The position numbers and the translations under genes are program-made. This document shows positions 9,104 to 17,345 of a stretch of DNA of 36,851 nt, piece after piece. Source of the DNA: Candidatus Omnitrophota bacterium (GTDB lineage Bacteria > Omnitrophota > Gorgyraeia > Gygaellales > Profunditerraquicolaceae); NCBI GenBank assembly GCA_020058085.1, contig JAGVER010000015.1, positions 1 through 36,851 of the forward strand, given 5' to 3'. Positions within the stretch are counted from its first letter, which is position 1. The number at the start of each line of letters is the position of its first letter. The notes below the pieces were generated by a model. It did no database searches. It saw nothing but the letters and a program-made list of their open reading frames with translations, and had not been told where the DNA came from.

Positions 9104-10645
9104 TTATAACCTCGCGGTGAGGCCAATTTTAGCCTGCTCAACATCCACTTTAATTATCTTTACCTGAAGCTTATCACCTGGTTTCAACGTTAAAATAGCA
9201 TCTTTATCTATCTCGCTGGAGTAAATTAAACCCTCGAGTCCTTCTTCCATCTTAACAAATACGCCAAAATCTGTAAGACTAACCACCTCTGCTTCCATAA
9301 CCATATCCAGAGGATATTTCTCGGCGATCTTAGACCATGGATTATCTAAAAGCTGCTTGAGGCCTAAGGCAATACGCCTATTTTGGGCGTCCACCGAAAG
9401 AACCACCACATCGATTTTCTGCCCTTTCTTTAGAATATCCTGGGGATGGCCTATCCTCTTGGTCCAAGACATATCCGAGACATGAATCATCCCTTCAAGG
9501 TTAGAATCCAGTTCAATAAAAGCGCCATAGTCTGTAAACCCGCGCACCTTGCCAGAGACTTTATTCCCCTGCTGGTATTTTGCCTCTGCCTCAAGCCAAG
9601 GGTTCTGTTCCAATTGTTTTAAGCTAAGCGATATCCTGCGCGAATCTTTATCAACGCTGATTATCTGGGTTTCGACCATATCTCCAACAGCAAACATCTC
9701 TCCGGGATTATTTATTCTCTTAGTCCATGAGATTTCAGAGACGTGAATCAAACCCTCAATCCCCTTCTCCAACTCCACAAATACCCCGTAAGGAAGGATG
9801 TTAACTACCTTACCTTTAATCTTAGCGCCAACTGTGAATTTATCCACAATGTCAGACCAAGGATCAGCCATCCTCTGTTTCAAACCCAAGGAAACTTTCC
9901 CTGAGTCTTTATCCATATTAAGGATCATCACATCGATCTTATCGCCCAAAGCAACAACTTCCGAAGGATGACTTATCTTTGACCAAGCCATATCCGTAAT
10001 ATGAAGTAAACCATCCACTCCGCCTAAATCAATAAAGGCGCCAAAATCAGTAATAGCCTTAACTGTTCCAGAAGCAATATTGCCGATTTTTAATTCCTGC
10101 CAAATCTTATCCTTGGCAAAATCCCTCTCCTTTTGCACTGCTTCGCGACGGCTTAGAATAATACTGCGCCTTAAGTTATTAATCTTAACGATCTTGAAAC
10201 CGTACGGTTTATAGAGAATATCTTTATCCGCCATATTTTTAAAAGCAGAAAGGGACAAAGGCAAGAAACCCTCAATTCCCATAACATCAACAAGGAATCC
10301 GCCTTTAACTTTCTTAATCGGCCTGCCTTCGACCATTGTTCCATCATGAGAAAATTTAACAATCTTATCCCATCCCTGAACACGTATAGCTTTCTCACGC
10401 GATAAGATTATATTACCGGCATCGTTTTCTATTGTTTCGATGAAGAGCTCAACCTCTCTACCTACCTCTAAGTCTTGTTTAGAAAACTCAGTAATTGCGA
10501 CAATCCCCTCGGATTTAAAACCTACATCCACTAATACTTCTTTTGTTTTGATAGCCACAATCTTTCCTGTAATTACCTGCCCCTCTTTGATAACCTTAAT
10601 ACTTTGATTGTATAATTCTTCCAATTCTGATTTTGCCTGTGACAT
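9104..10645 (-). CDS. rpsA: Ribosomal protein S1 (six S1 domains)
   Basis: A 513-aa protein composed of six S1 (OB-fold) repeats: domains 1 and 2 are divergent (from about residue 20 and residue 102), and domains 3-6 show the classic form, for example FGAFIDLGGVDGLLHITDM and YGAFIELDSNLEGMIHVSDMSW. S1 brings mRNA to the 30S subunit. Six domains is the length seen in many Gram-negative bacteria. A strong AAGGAG ribosome site lies upstream of the ATG. Between it and the upstream mutase is a remnant that may come from a plsC gene, which would fit a decayed cmk-plsC-rpsA neighbourhood. Confidence 0.96.
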   Translation of the reverse strand: MSQAKSELEELYNQSIKVIKEGQVITGKIVAIKTKEVLVDVGFKSEGIVAITEFSKQDLEVGREVELFIETIENDAGNIILSREKAIRVQGWDKIVKFSHDGTMVEGRPIKKVKGGFLVDVMGIEGFLPLSLSAFKNMADKDILYKPYGFKIVKINNLRRSIILSRREAVQKERDFAKDKIWQELKIGNIASGTVKAITDFGAFIDLGGVDGLLHITDMAWSKISHPSEVVALGDKIDVMILNMDKDSGKVSLGLKQRMADPWSDIVDKFTVGAKIKGKVVNILPYGVFVELEKGIEGLIHVSEISWTKRINNPGEMFAVGDMVETQIISVDKDSRRISLSLKQLEQNPWLEAEAKYQQGNKVSGKVRGFTDYGAFIELDSNLEGMIHVSDMSWTKRIGHPQDILKKGQKIDVVVLSVDAQNRRIALGLKQLLDNPWSKIAEKYPLDMVMEAEVVSLTDFGVFVKMEEGLEGLIYSSEIDKDAILTLKPGDKLQVKIIKVDVEQAKIGLTARL

Positions 10646-10692
10646 TAAATTTTCTCCTTTTATTTTTATTATATTTTGTACTGCCTAGAATA

Positions 10693-10779
10693 TTAATTAT
10701 TTTTTTCCGATAGTTCTTTTACGCTAGCCATTATCATTGTAGCAATTTCATGATAAGGCTTCCCCCTTTCTATATCTAT
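10693..10779 (-). pseudogene. Short frame without a start, possible plsC C-terminal remnant
   Basis: Between the mutase stop and rpsA there is an open frame of 28 codons ending in TAA. It reads DIERGKPYHEIATMIMASV and then KELSEKNN, which resembles the final helix of 1-acyl-glycerol-3-phosphate acyltransferases (GKPYxEIAxxIM). No start codon precedes the conserved part and there is a stop just upstream. plsC and cmk commonly neighbour rpsA, so a decayed remnant is plausible. The similarity is short and could be chance. Confidence 0.3.
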
Positions 10780-10793
10780 TTAATCGCATAACC

Positions 10794-12185
10794 TTATGAA
10801 ACACCCCGTAAGATTATTTCTTCACCCAACTTTAATAATTTATTTGCCTGATTCAAGCTTTTTGCCTCGGCATAAGTACGCATAATCGGTTCAGTTCCTG
10901 AACCACGGAACATAAGCCAGCTTTCATCATCACAAATAAGCTTAATCCCATCATAATCTTTAACCTCAATCACTTTTTTACCCAATAGCTCTTTAGGTAG
11001 CGTTTCTTTCTTTGGCTCAACGCGGCGCGCAAGATGTAAATCCTGGCGCACGTAGTAATATTTACCGAACTTTTTCTCAGTTTCATTTAGAATCTTTAGA
11101 ATATTTTTGTTCCGGTAAACCATCATTTCGATCAAAAGCAATCCTGCCATTGTTCCGTCGCGTTCAGGTATATAGCCCTTAACTCCCATACCGCCTGCTT
11201 CTTCTCCTCCAGTAACGATATCCTCTGTCTCCATAAGATTAGAGATATATTTAAAACCTACCGGGGTTTCGTAAAGCTTAATCTTCAGGAATCTGGCGAT
11301 ATTATCCATCATCGTCGTGCCGCAGATTGTTTTTACTAAGCCCCCGGACCAGCCACGATCCTGATTTAAATGTAATGCTAAAAGCCCGAGTATTTTTTGC
11401 GGATGTATAAAAACTCCTCCGGGAGCAACCGCAGCAATCCTGTCCGCATCACCATCTAAGGCGATACCCAAATCAAATTTCTCTTTCCTTACACGCTCCT
11501 TTAGAACCTTTAAGTTCTCCTCTACTGGTTCAGGCCTTCCGCCATCAAAAGAAGGATTAATAGTATTATGGATAAACTCCAGTTTTATATTTGTGCCCTT
11601 TAAAACCTGCGCGATAAAGCTATCCCCCGAACCATACATAGAATCAACCAAGACTTTAAATCTCTTAGGCTTAATTTTTTTTAAATCAATATAATTACGG
11701 ATAAACTTAACATAATCTTTGATCAAATCTTTCTTCTCGGCTTCTAAAGATGAGGAATTCTTCTCTGCCACAGGATTCTTCCCTAAAAGAGCCTCAACTG
11801 CTTTAGTTATTTCAACTCCGGCCGCTCCACCCGAGGGCATCTTAATCTTAAAACCATTATACTCTGCTGGATTATGTGAAGCAGTAATCATAATCCCTAA
11901 ATCACACTTGTTATTTTTTACGGCAAGGCTTAATGCCGGAGTAGGCAGATAACGGTCTGATAAAATTACCTTATTGCCGTTATTTCCCAGAACTATAGCC
12001 GCAGCTTGCGCAAATTTTCCTGACATAAAACGCGTATCGTAGCCGATAGCCACTTTTTTTCCACTACCTAAATAATCAGCAACTGCTTGAGTAAGAATCC
12101 TAACATTCTCATAAGTATAAGAATCCGCTATGATTGCTCGCCATCCGTCTGTACCGAATTTAATCTCTGAAAATGATTCACCCAT
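10794..12185 (-). CDS. Phosphoglucomutase/phosphomannomutase (alpha-D-phosphohexomutase)
   Basis: A 463-aa alpha-phosphohexomutase that interconverts hexose 1- and 6-phosphates, feeding the sugar-nucleotide genes downstream. The phosphoserine loop is TASHNP with Ser103; the metal loop is DGDADR at 244-249; the sugar-binding loop is GGEEAGG near 326-332; the phosphate-binding loop RGSGTEP is at 427-433. All four catalytic blocks are intact. The sequence does not tell whether glucose or mannose is preferred. It follows rpe by 12 bp. Confidence 0.93.
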   Translation of the reverse strand: MGESFSEIKFGTDGWRAIIADSYTYENVRILTQAVADYLGSGKKVAIGYDTRFMSGKFAQAAAIVLGNNGNKVILSDRYLPTPALSLAVKNNKCDLGIMITASHNPAEYNGFKIKMPSGGAAGVEITKAVEALLGKNPVAEKNSSSLEAEKKDLIKDYVKFIRNYIDLKKIKPKRFKVLVDSMYGSGDSFIAQVLKGTNIKLEFIHNTINPSFDGGRPEPVEENLKVLKERVRKEKFDLGIALDGDADRIAAVAPGGVFIHPQKILGLLALHLNQDRGWSGGLVKTICGTTMMDNIARFLKIKLYETPVGFKYISNLMETEDIVTGGEEAGGMGVKGYIPERDGTMAGLLLIEMMVYRNKNILKILNETEKKFGKYYYVRQDLHLARRVEPKKETLPKELLGKKVIEVKDYDGIKLICDDESWLMFRGSGTEPIMRTYAEAKSLNQANKLLKLGEEIILRGVS

Positions 12186-12197
12186 TTATCTTTGCTC

Positions 12198-12839
12198 CTA
12201 TCTTAAGCTCTCTATTGCCTGTTTTGTATTTTTTGCCCCGAAAATATACGAACCGGCTGCTAAAATATTCGCCCCGGCCTCTCTTGCTAATTTTCCCGTA
12301 GCAGCATTAATCCCGCCGTCTACGGCAATATCCTTTTCAAAAATAGCTCGCAGCTGCTTTATCTTAGTCAGAGCAGATTTAATAAAGGCCTGCCCGCCAA
12401 AACCCGGGTTAACCGACATAACCAAAACAAAATCTACAAATTTTAAAGCCGGCTTGATCTTGCTAATCGGAGTTGCCGGATTTAAGGATACCCCAAATTT
12501 AATCCCCTTAGACTTTAAATTCCTATGCATCGCCTCAATTTCTTTAATTGAGGCAGTTTCAATATGCACGGTGATCATATCGCTGCCAGCTTGAACAAAG
12601 GCATTGATATATTGCTCCGGATCTTCAATCATAAGGTGCACATCCAAAGGAAGTGAGGTAGCTTTTCGCATATATTTTACCACTACTGGGCCGATAGTGA
12701 TATTAGGGACAAAATGTCCGTCCATAATATCCACGTGTAGCATATCCGCGCCCGCCCTCTCAACCCTTTTTATATCTTTAGCCAGAGAGCTAAAATCCGC
12801 GGATAATAACGACGGCGCGATCTTTACCTTAGGGGACAT
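12198..12839 (-). CDS. rpe: Ribulose-phosphate 3-epimerase
   Basis: A 213-aa TIM-barrel enzyme of the pentose phosphate pathway that interconverts ribulose-5-P and xylulose-5-P. It shows APSLLSADF at the N-terminus, LHVDIMDGHFVPN, MTVHIET, VMSVNPGFGGQ and the phosphate-binding VDGGIN, all in the family order. An ATG at 12848 overlaps the nadD stop, but the ATG at 12839 has AGGA about 8 nt upstream and gives a more typical N-terminus, so it is preferred. Confidence 0.95.
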   Translation of the reverse strand: MSPKVKIAPSLLSADFSSLAKDIKRVERAGADMLHVDIMDGHFVPNITIGPVVVKYMRKATSLPLDVHLMIEDPEQYINAFVQAGSDMITVHIETASIKEIEAMHRNLKSKGIKFGVSLNPATPISKIKPALKFVDFVLVMSVNPGFGGQAFIKSALTKIKQLRAIFEKDIAVDGGINAATGKLAREAGANILAAGSYIFGAKNTKQAIESLR

Positions 12840-12844
12840 AAAAA

Positions 12845-13417
12845 TCATCCTGTTTTATAAAGCTTGTTCTTGTTGATATAGTTATACACCGTTTCAGGTA
12901 CTAAATACCTGAAAGACTTATTTTCTTTGACACACTGACGCACTGAAAAACCTGAAATATCTACTGCTCTTATGCTCAATGTTTTAATATAAGCGGGGAT
13001 ATTCTCTAAAGGATATCCCGGGCGAGTAGCAGCGATAAATTTCACCATACTCATAATCTTATCCAAATCCTTCCACTCATCCAAATAAGTAAGCAGATCC
13101 GACCCGATAATAAAATACAACTCGTCCCGGGTATATTCTTCTTTCAACGCTCTTATCGTATCTATAGTATATGAGCGGCCTTCCCTTTTAATTTCTATAT
13201 CCGAGGCTACAAAATGTTTATTGCCTTTTATAGCGAGCTTAAGCATCTTAAGACGCGCCTGTGGATTAGCAATGTCAATATTATCTTTATGCGGTGGCAA
13301 GTTTGCCGGAATAAAAATAATCTTATCCAACCCCAACTTCTCCCGCGCTTCTTCTGCCAAGATCAGATGGCCGACATGAACCGGATTGAATGTCCCGCCT
13401 AGTATTCCTATTTTCAT
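12845..13417 (-). CDS. nadD: Nicotinate-nucleotide adenylyltransferase
   Basis: A 190-aa nucleotidyltransferase of NAD synthesis that joins nicotinate mononucleotide and ATP. The N-terminal motif GGTFNPVHVGH (7-17) contains the HxGH signature, followed by IPANLPPHK. The usual C-terminal ISxTxIR block reads ISGFSVRQ here, a mild departure. Position after proBA matches the widespread rplU-obgE-proBA-nadD order, but the usual next gene, rsfS, is replaced by rpe. Confidence 0.94.
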   Translation of the reverse strand: MKIGILGGTFNPVHVGHLILAEEAREKLGLDKIIFIPANLPPHKDNIDIANPQARLKMLKLAIKGNKHFVASDIEIKREGRSYTIDTIRALKEEYTRDELYFIIGSDLLTYLDEWKDLDKIMSMVKFIAATRPGYPLENIPAYIKTLSIRAVDISGFSVRQCVKENKSFRYLVPETVYNYINKNKLYKTG

Positions 13418-13436
13418 ATATTTTTAGGAAAAGTTC

Positions 13437-14690
13437 TTATTCCCTTATTTGTCCATTGCCAAAGATCGTATATTTATAAGTGGTTAACTCTTCCAAGGCC
13501 ACCGGCCCTCGCGCATGAAGCTTATCGGTGGAGATGCCTATTTCAGCGCCCATACCAAATTGATTTCCATCGGTAAAACGCGTTGAAGCATTTACATATA
13601 CACAGGCAGAATCAACTTTTTTTAGAAATTCTTTAGCATTCTTCTGATCATCAGTAACAATGCTGTCCGAATGATGCGAGCCGTATTTATTTATATGCGC
13701 GATTGCCTCATTAATTGTCTCTACTACTTTGACCGAAAGAATCAGATCTAAATACTCGGTATGATAATCTTTACCTGTTGCAAGCTTTATGCCACCTTTA
13801 GCGATCTTCTTAGTCATCGGGCAGCCGCGTAGCTCCACACCTGCTTCCCTAAATTTTTTTATCATCAACGGTAAGAATCTTACTGCGACATCACGATGGA
13901 CAAGCATACTCTCCATAGCATTACAGACTCCCGGCCGCTGAACCTTGGCGTTAAAACAAATTCTCTCTGCCATATTCAAATCCGCATAATCATCCACATA
14001 AACATGACAAATTCCTTTATAATGCTTAATTACCGGTATGCGCGAAAGGCTCATCACTCTCTTAATCAAATCCTCCCCGCCCCGAGGCATAACCAGGTCA
14101 ATGTAGTTATTGAGTTTAAGCAAAACATCTACTGCCTTCCTATCTTTAGTAGTGATTAAACTTACTACACCTTGCGGTAAATCATTGCTCTTGATCACTT
14201 CTTCTATTGTCCTAAAAATAGCGAGATTTGAATTCAAGGCCTCACTACCGCCACGCAAGATTACGCTATTACCTGACTTAAAACATAAACCGATACAATC
14301 TGCTGTGACATTAGGACGCGACTCATAAATAATAGCGATAACTCCTATAGGTACCCGTACTTTGTGAATTTTTAACCCTGAAGGTGAATCCCAAGATTTA
14401 ATCTCTTTCCCTACGGGATCATCGAGTTTAGCAACGTTTAAGAGACAATCAGCCATATCTTTGATTCTTCTCTCATCAAGAAGAAGCCGATCCATTAGTC
14501 TAGCGGGTAACTTTACTTTCTTGGCTAGAACTAAATCTTTTTTATTGGCCTTTAGGATCACACCTGAATTCTCAATCAAAGCATGAGCCATCTCCTCTAG
14601 TATTTTGTTCTTTTCTAGAGAGCTAAGGCCGGCTAGAACCCCTGCAGCACTAGCTGCATTTTTAGCAATATTTATAATTCGCTCTTTCAT
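13437..14690 (-). CDS. proA: Gamma-glutamyl phosphate reductase
   Basis: A 417-aa enzyme of the aldehyde dehydrogenase superfamily, the second step of proline synthesis, reducing glutamyl-5-phosphate to the semialdehyde. The catalytic Cys256 lies in QRPGVCNAMES, and IYESRPNVTADC and the late GPVALEELTTYKY block are typical. Its ATG overlaps the proB stop by 4 bp, so the two are translationally coupled. Confidence 0.96.
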   Translation of the reverse strand: MKERIINIAKNAASAAGVLAGLSSLEKNKILEEMAHALIENSGVILKANKKDLVLAKKVKLPARLMDRLLLDERRIKDMADCLLNVAKLDDPVGKEIKSWDSPSGLKIHKVRVPIGVIAIIYESRPNVTADCIGLCFKSGNSVILRGGSEALNSNLAIFRTIEEVIKSNDLPQGVVSLITTKDRKAVDVLLKLNNYIDLVMPRGGEDLIKRVMSLSRIPVIKHYKGICHVYVDDYADLNMAERICFNAKVQRPGVCNAMESMLVHRDVAVRFLPLMIKKFREAGVELRGCPMTKKIAKGGIKLATGKDYHTEYLDLILSVKVVETINEAIAHINKYGSHHSDSIVTDDQKNAKEFLKKVDSACVYVNASTRFTDGNQFGMGAEIGISTDKLHARGPVALEELTTYKYTIFGNGQIRE

Positions 14691-15802
14691 AATATTACGA
14701 TATTGTCGCGATGGACAATTTCTTTAGCGAAACGGCTCCCTTTTGTTTTATCCAGCTCTTTGGCCGAAAGAGCAGACTTACCGCGAGCAAACTCAATATT
14801 TTTATTATCACAAATACAAACAATGTCTCCTGCGGAAAAATTTCCTACACAAGATACTATTCCCACCGCAAGCAAGCTCTTTTTATCTACTAAGGCTTTC
14901 TTTGCTCCTTCATCAACAGAGATACTCCCCTTAGGCCTCGTGCTAAAGGCCATCCAGCGTTTTTTAGCATCTAACAAATCTCCTTTAGCTAAAAAGATTG
15001 TCCCGCTGCCTAGAGGATTATTTATTACAGAATTAATAATATCTTTTTTTCTTCCGTTAGCGATAACACAAGGGATCCCTGAATCAGCACTAATACGCGC
15101 TGCCTCAATCTTAGTAACCATTCCTCCTACGCAAGCCTTCTTGCTCGTCGGACAGGCTAAAGATTTTATTGCAGGCGTAATCTTATCTATCACTTTTATA
15201 ACTTTTTTCTCACGATCCATCAGGCCATCGACATCAGAGAGCATAATCAAAATATCGGCCCCGACTAATATAGAGACTAAAGCTGAAAGACGGTCATTAT
15301 CCCCGAATTTAATCTCTTCAGTGGAAACAGTATCATTCTCATTTATAATCGGAACGCACTTTAATTTAAGCAGGGTATTTATAGTATTCCTAGCATTAAG
15401 ATAGCGCGCCCGATTAGAAAAATCATCCCAAGTTAAAAGCAACTGCGCGCAATTGAGCGACTCTTCTTTTAAGAATCTACGATATGCGCTCATTAACTCA
15501 TGCTGGCCTATGGCAGCGGCTGCCTGCAAAAAACTCAAATCCTTAGGCCTCTTCTCTAATTTTAATATCGACATGCCTAGGGCGATAGCGCCCGAAGAGA
15601 CCAGAATAACTTCCTTGCCGTCTTTAATCAATCCGGCTATTTGAGAGGTAAAGCTACTAATTAAGTTAGTGTCGAGCTTCTCCCTATCAGAATGGAATAA
15701 GCTTGAACCGATCTTAACCACTATTCTTTTATACTTTCGTGTCCGCGAAAGTATTTCATTTGAGAAGTTCTGGGAAACTTTATATTTTTTCTGCGACTGC
15801 AT
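14687..15802 (-). CDS. proB: Glutamate 5-kinase with C-terminal PUA domain and element-derived N-terminal extension
   Basis: A 371-aa kinase for the first step of proline synthesis. The kinase domain begins at about residue 25 (RIVVKIGSSLF) and has INENDTVS and FGDNDRLSA; a PUA domain follows from about residue 280. The ATG at 15802 is firmly supported by GAGGAG 7 nt upstream and lies inside the end of obgE. This forces translation of roughly 24 extra residues before the usual start, and residues 12-26 (core NEILSRTRKYK) come from a palindromic element related to the one in pilP. No good internal start follows the element. Confidence 0.94.
   Translation of the reverse strand: MQSQKKYKVSQNFSNEILSRTRKYKRIVVKIGSSLFHSDREKLDTNLISSFTSQIAGLIKDGKEVILVSSGAIALGMSILKLEKRPKDLSFLQAAAAIGQHELMSAYRRFLKEESLNCAQLLLTWDDFSNRARYLNARNTINTLLKLKCVPIINENDTVSTEEIKFGDNDRLSALVSILVGADILIMLSDVDGLMDREKKVIKVIDKITPAIKSLACPTSKKACVGGMVTKIEAARISADSGIPCVIANGRKKDIINSVINNPLGSGTIFLAKGDLLDAKKRWMAFSTRPKGSISVDEGAKKALVDKKSLLAVGIVSCVGNFSAGDIVCICDNKNIEFARGKSALSAKELDKTKGSRFAKEIVHRDNIVIL
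15727..15767. repeat. Family A palindromic element, copy in proB
   Basis: A 9-bp stem (ATACTTTCG at 15731-15739, CGAAAGTAT at 15746-15754) with the family's flanking TTTCATTT. Similarity to the pilP copy continues on the right to about 15790, including GAAACTTTAT-like sequence. It is read in frame within the N-terminus of ProB. Confidence 0.85.
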
Positions 15803-16748
15803 CAATTAGCTCCTCTAACCCTTGCTTTTTCAAAGCTGAAATAGGATAGGCTTCTTTCTTAATCAATTTCTTAAAACGCTTCAGGTTCTCTTTTGCTCCT
15901 TCTAAATCAATTTTATTTAAAGCAATGATCTGAATTTTCTTGGCGACATCTTTACTGTAATTTTTTAATTCCTGATTAATAGCTTTATAATCTTCAACCG
16001 GATCTCTTCCTTCAAAACCGGAAATATCCACTACATGAATCAGAATCTTGGTGCGTTCAACATGCCTTAGAAATTTATCCCCTAATCCCTTGCCCTCTGA
16101 GGAACCTTCAATAAGGCCGGGAATGTCAGCAATAACAAAATTATTCTCATCGCGTTTAACTACCCCAAGAATAGGAAATTTAGTAGTAAAAGGGTATGCG
16201 GCGATCTTTGGCTGCGCGTTAGAAACATTGGATATCAAGGTAGATTTTCCAGCATTAGGAAACCCCACCAATCCCACTTCGGCAATAAGTTTAAGGTCAA
16301 GGGTAAGTTCTTTTTCCTCACCCGGCTCTCCAGGCATAGCTTCAGCATTAGGGCTATGAATATTGCCCAAGCCGCCCTTTCCGCCGAGAGCGACAATAAC
16401 CTGCTCGCCTTCTTCCTTTAAATCACGCAAAACACAGCCACTTTTTAAATCAGTAACAATTGTGCCTACAGGAACCCTAATAACCACAGGCTCCCCATCC
16501 CTACCTCTTTTTTTATTACTTGAGGCATGTCCCCCATGGACCGCGCGAAAATGGCGATTATAATGAAAATCCATGAGCGTAAAAATATTCCTGTCCGCAA
16601 GAAGTACTATATCCGCGCCTCTACCGCCGTCTCCGCCGTCAGGCTTGGCAAAACGCATGTACTTATCGCGATAAAGGCTGGCACAGCCCCTTCCGCCATC
16701 CCCTGCCTTGACAAAAATCTTTGCCTGATCTACAAAAGCAATTCCCAA
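15780..16748 (-). CDS. obgE: GTPase Obg/CgtA
   Basis: A 322-aa ribosome-associated GTPase. The glycine-rich Obg fold spans about 1-158 (AGDGGRGCASLYRDKYMRFAKP region onward), then the G domain with GFPNAGKST (162-170), DIPGLIEG and ALNKIDL. No extra C-terminal domain follows. The start is TTG at 16748, one base after the rplU stop, with GGGAAG about 6 nt upstream; no ATG or GTG nearby gives the conserved N-terminus. rpmA, normally between rplU and obgE, is absent. Confidence 0.95.
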   Translation of the reverse strand: MGIAFVDQAKIFVKAGDGGRGCASLYRDKYMRFAKPDGGDGGRGADIVLLADRNIFTLMDFHYNRHFRAVHGGHASSNKKRGRDGEPVVIRVPVGTIVTDLKSGCVLRDLKEEGEQVIVALGGKGGLGNIHSPNAEAMPGEPGEEKELTLDLKLIAEVGLVGFPNAGKSTLISNVSNAQPKIAAYPFTTKFPILGVVKRDENNFVIADIPGLIEGSSEGKGLGDKFLRHVERTKILIHVVDISGFEGRDPVEDYKAINQELKNYSKDVAKKIQIIALNKIDLEGAKENLKRFKKLIKKEAYPISALKKQGLEELIDAVAEKI

Positions 16749-16749
16749 T

Positions 16750-17067
16750 TTAACTTCCCGACAAAATATCTTTTATCTTAATCTGGGTCAGCTTAACGCG
16801 GTGCCCTTTTGTCCAATGTGATGATTTACGACGGCGATACTTATAAGAGATGGTTTTTGCGCCCTTAACCTGGGCGATAACTTCGGCATTTATTTTGACA
16901 TCCTTTAAATAAGGCTGGCCCACTTCAACTTTCTTATCTTTAGAAAGTAAAAGTACCTTATCTATTGCGATATCCTTGCCTTCTTTGACATCCTGCTTAT
17001 CTACCTCAAGAATATCGCCCTTTTTTACATTGTACTGCTTTGCCCCAATTTCAATTATGGCATACAT
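16750..17067 (-). CDS. rplU: Ribosomal protein L21
   Basis: A 105-aa large-subunit protein with the typical start MYAIIEIGAKQYNVKKGD and the basic YKYRRRKSSHWTKGHR segment near the C-terminus that contacts 23S rRNA. AGGAG precedes the ATG. It is the first gene after a strong promoter and a leader rich in palindromes. Confidence 0.96.
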   Translation of the reverse strand: MYAIIEIGAKQYNVKKGDILEVDKQDVKEGKDIAIDKVLLLSKDKKVEVGQPYLKDVKINAEVIAQVKGAKTISYKYRRRKSSHWTKGHRVKLTQIKIKDILSGS

Positions 17068-17084
17068 TTTTACCGCTCCTTTTA

Positions 17085-17290
17085 ATGAGCACTTAACTTA
17101 CGAACAGGAAAGTGTGAGTAAATTAAGTACTAATTTAATGAGGCCCAAACTTACGGAACGTAAGTGAACGTAAGTTTGTTGGCCGAATTCAATGAACACT
17201 TGACTTACGAATACGCAAGTATGAGTAAGTCAATGTGTGAACTGATCCCGCACCATAGCTATCAAAAAGTTTATTGCGGGATCGATCATA
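17085..17290. repeat. Cluster of palindromes in the rplU leader
   Basis: Two related inverted repeats of about 45 bp lie at roughly 17088-17132 and 17191-17238, each with outer arms like CACTTAACTTACG and a GAGTAA-type partner. Between them (about 17141-17184) is another palindrome with GGCC ends and CTTACG/CGTAAG. A fourth stem, GATCCCGCA with TGCGGGATC, is near 17246-17284. All are downstream of the promoter on the minus strand, so they would be in the rplU mRNA. Either a repeat cluster or a leader regulator. Confidence 0.75.
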
Positions 17291-17316
17291 CAGCTGGTTA
17301 GAAATTAAGAGGAATT

Positions 17317-17345
17317 ATTATACACTACCGGCCTTATGGGGTCAA
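17317..17345 (-). promoter_or_regulatory. Sigma70-type promoter for rplU operon
   Basis: On the minus strand TTGACC (17340-17345) is separated by 17 bp from a perfect TATAAT (17317-17322). The -35 box overlaps the stop codon of RNase G. It would drive rplU-obgE-proBA-nadD and probably further genes. Confidence 0.85.

Noticed and set aside
14703-15404. Long plus-strand frame opposite proB
   Set aside because: It is antisense to a well-conserved gene and has no recognisable domain.
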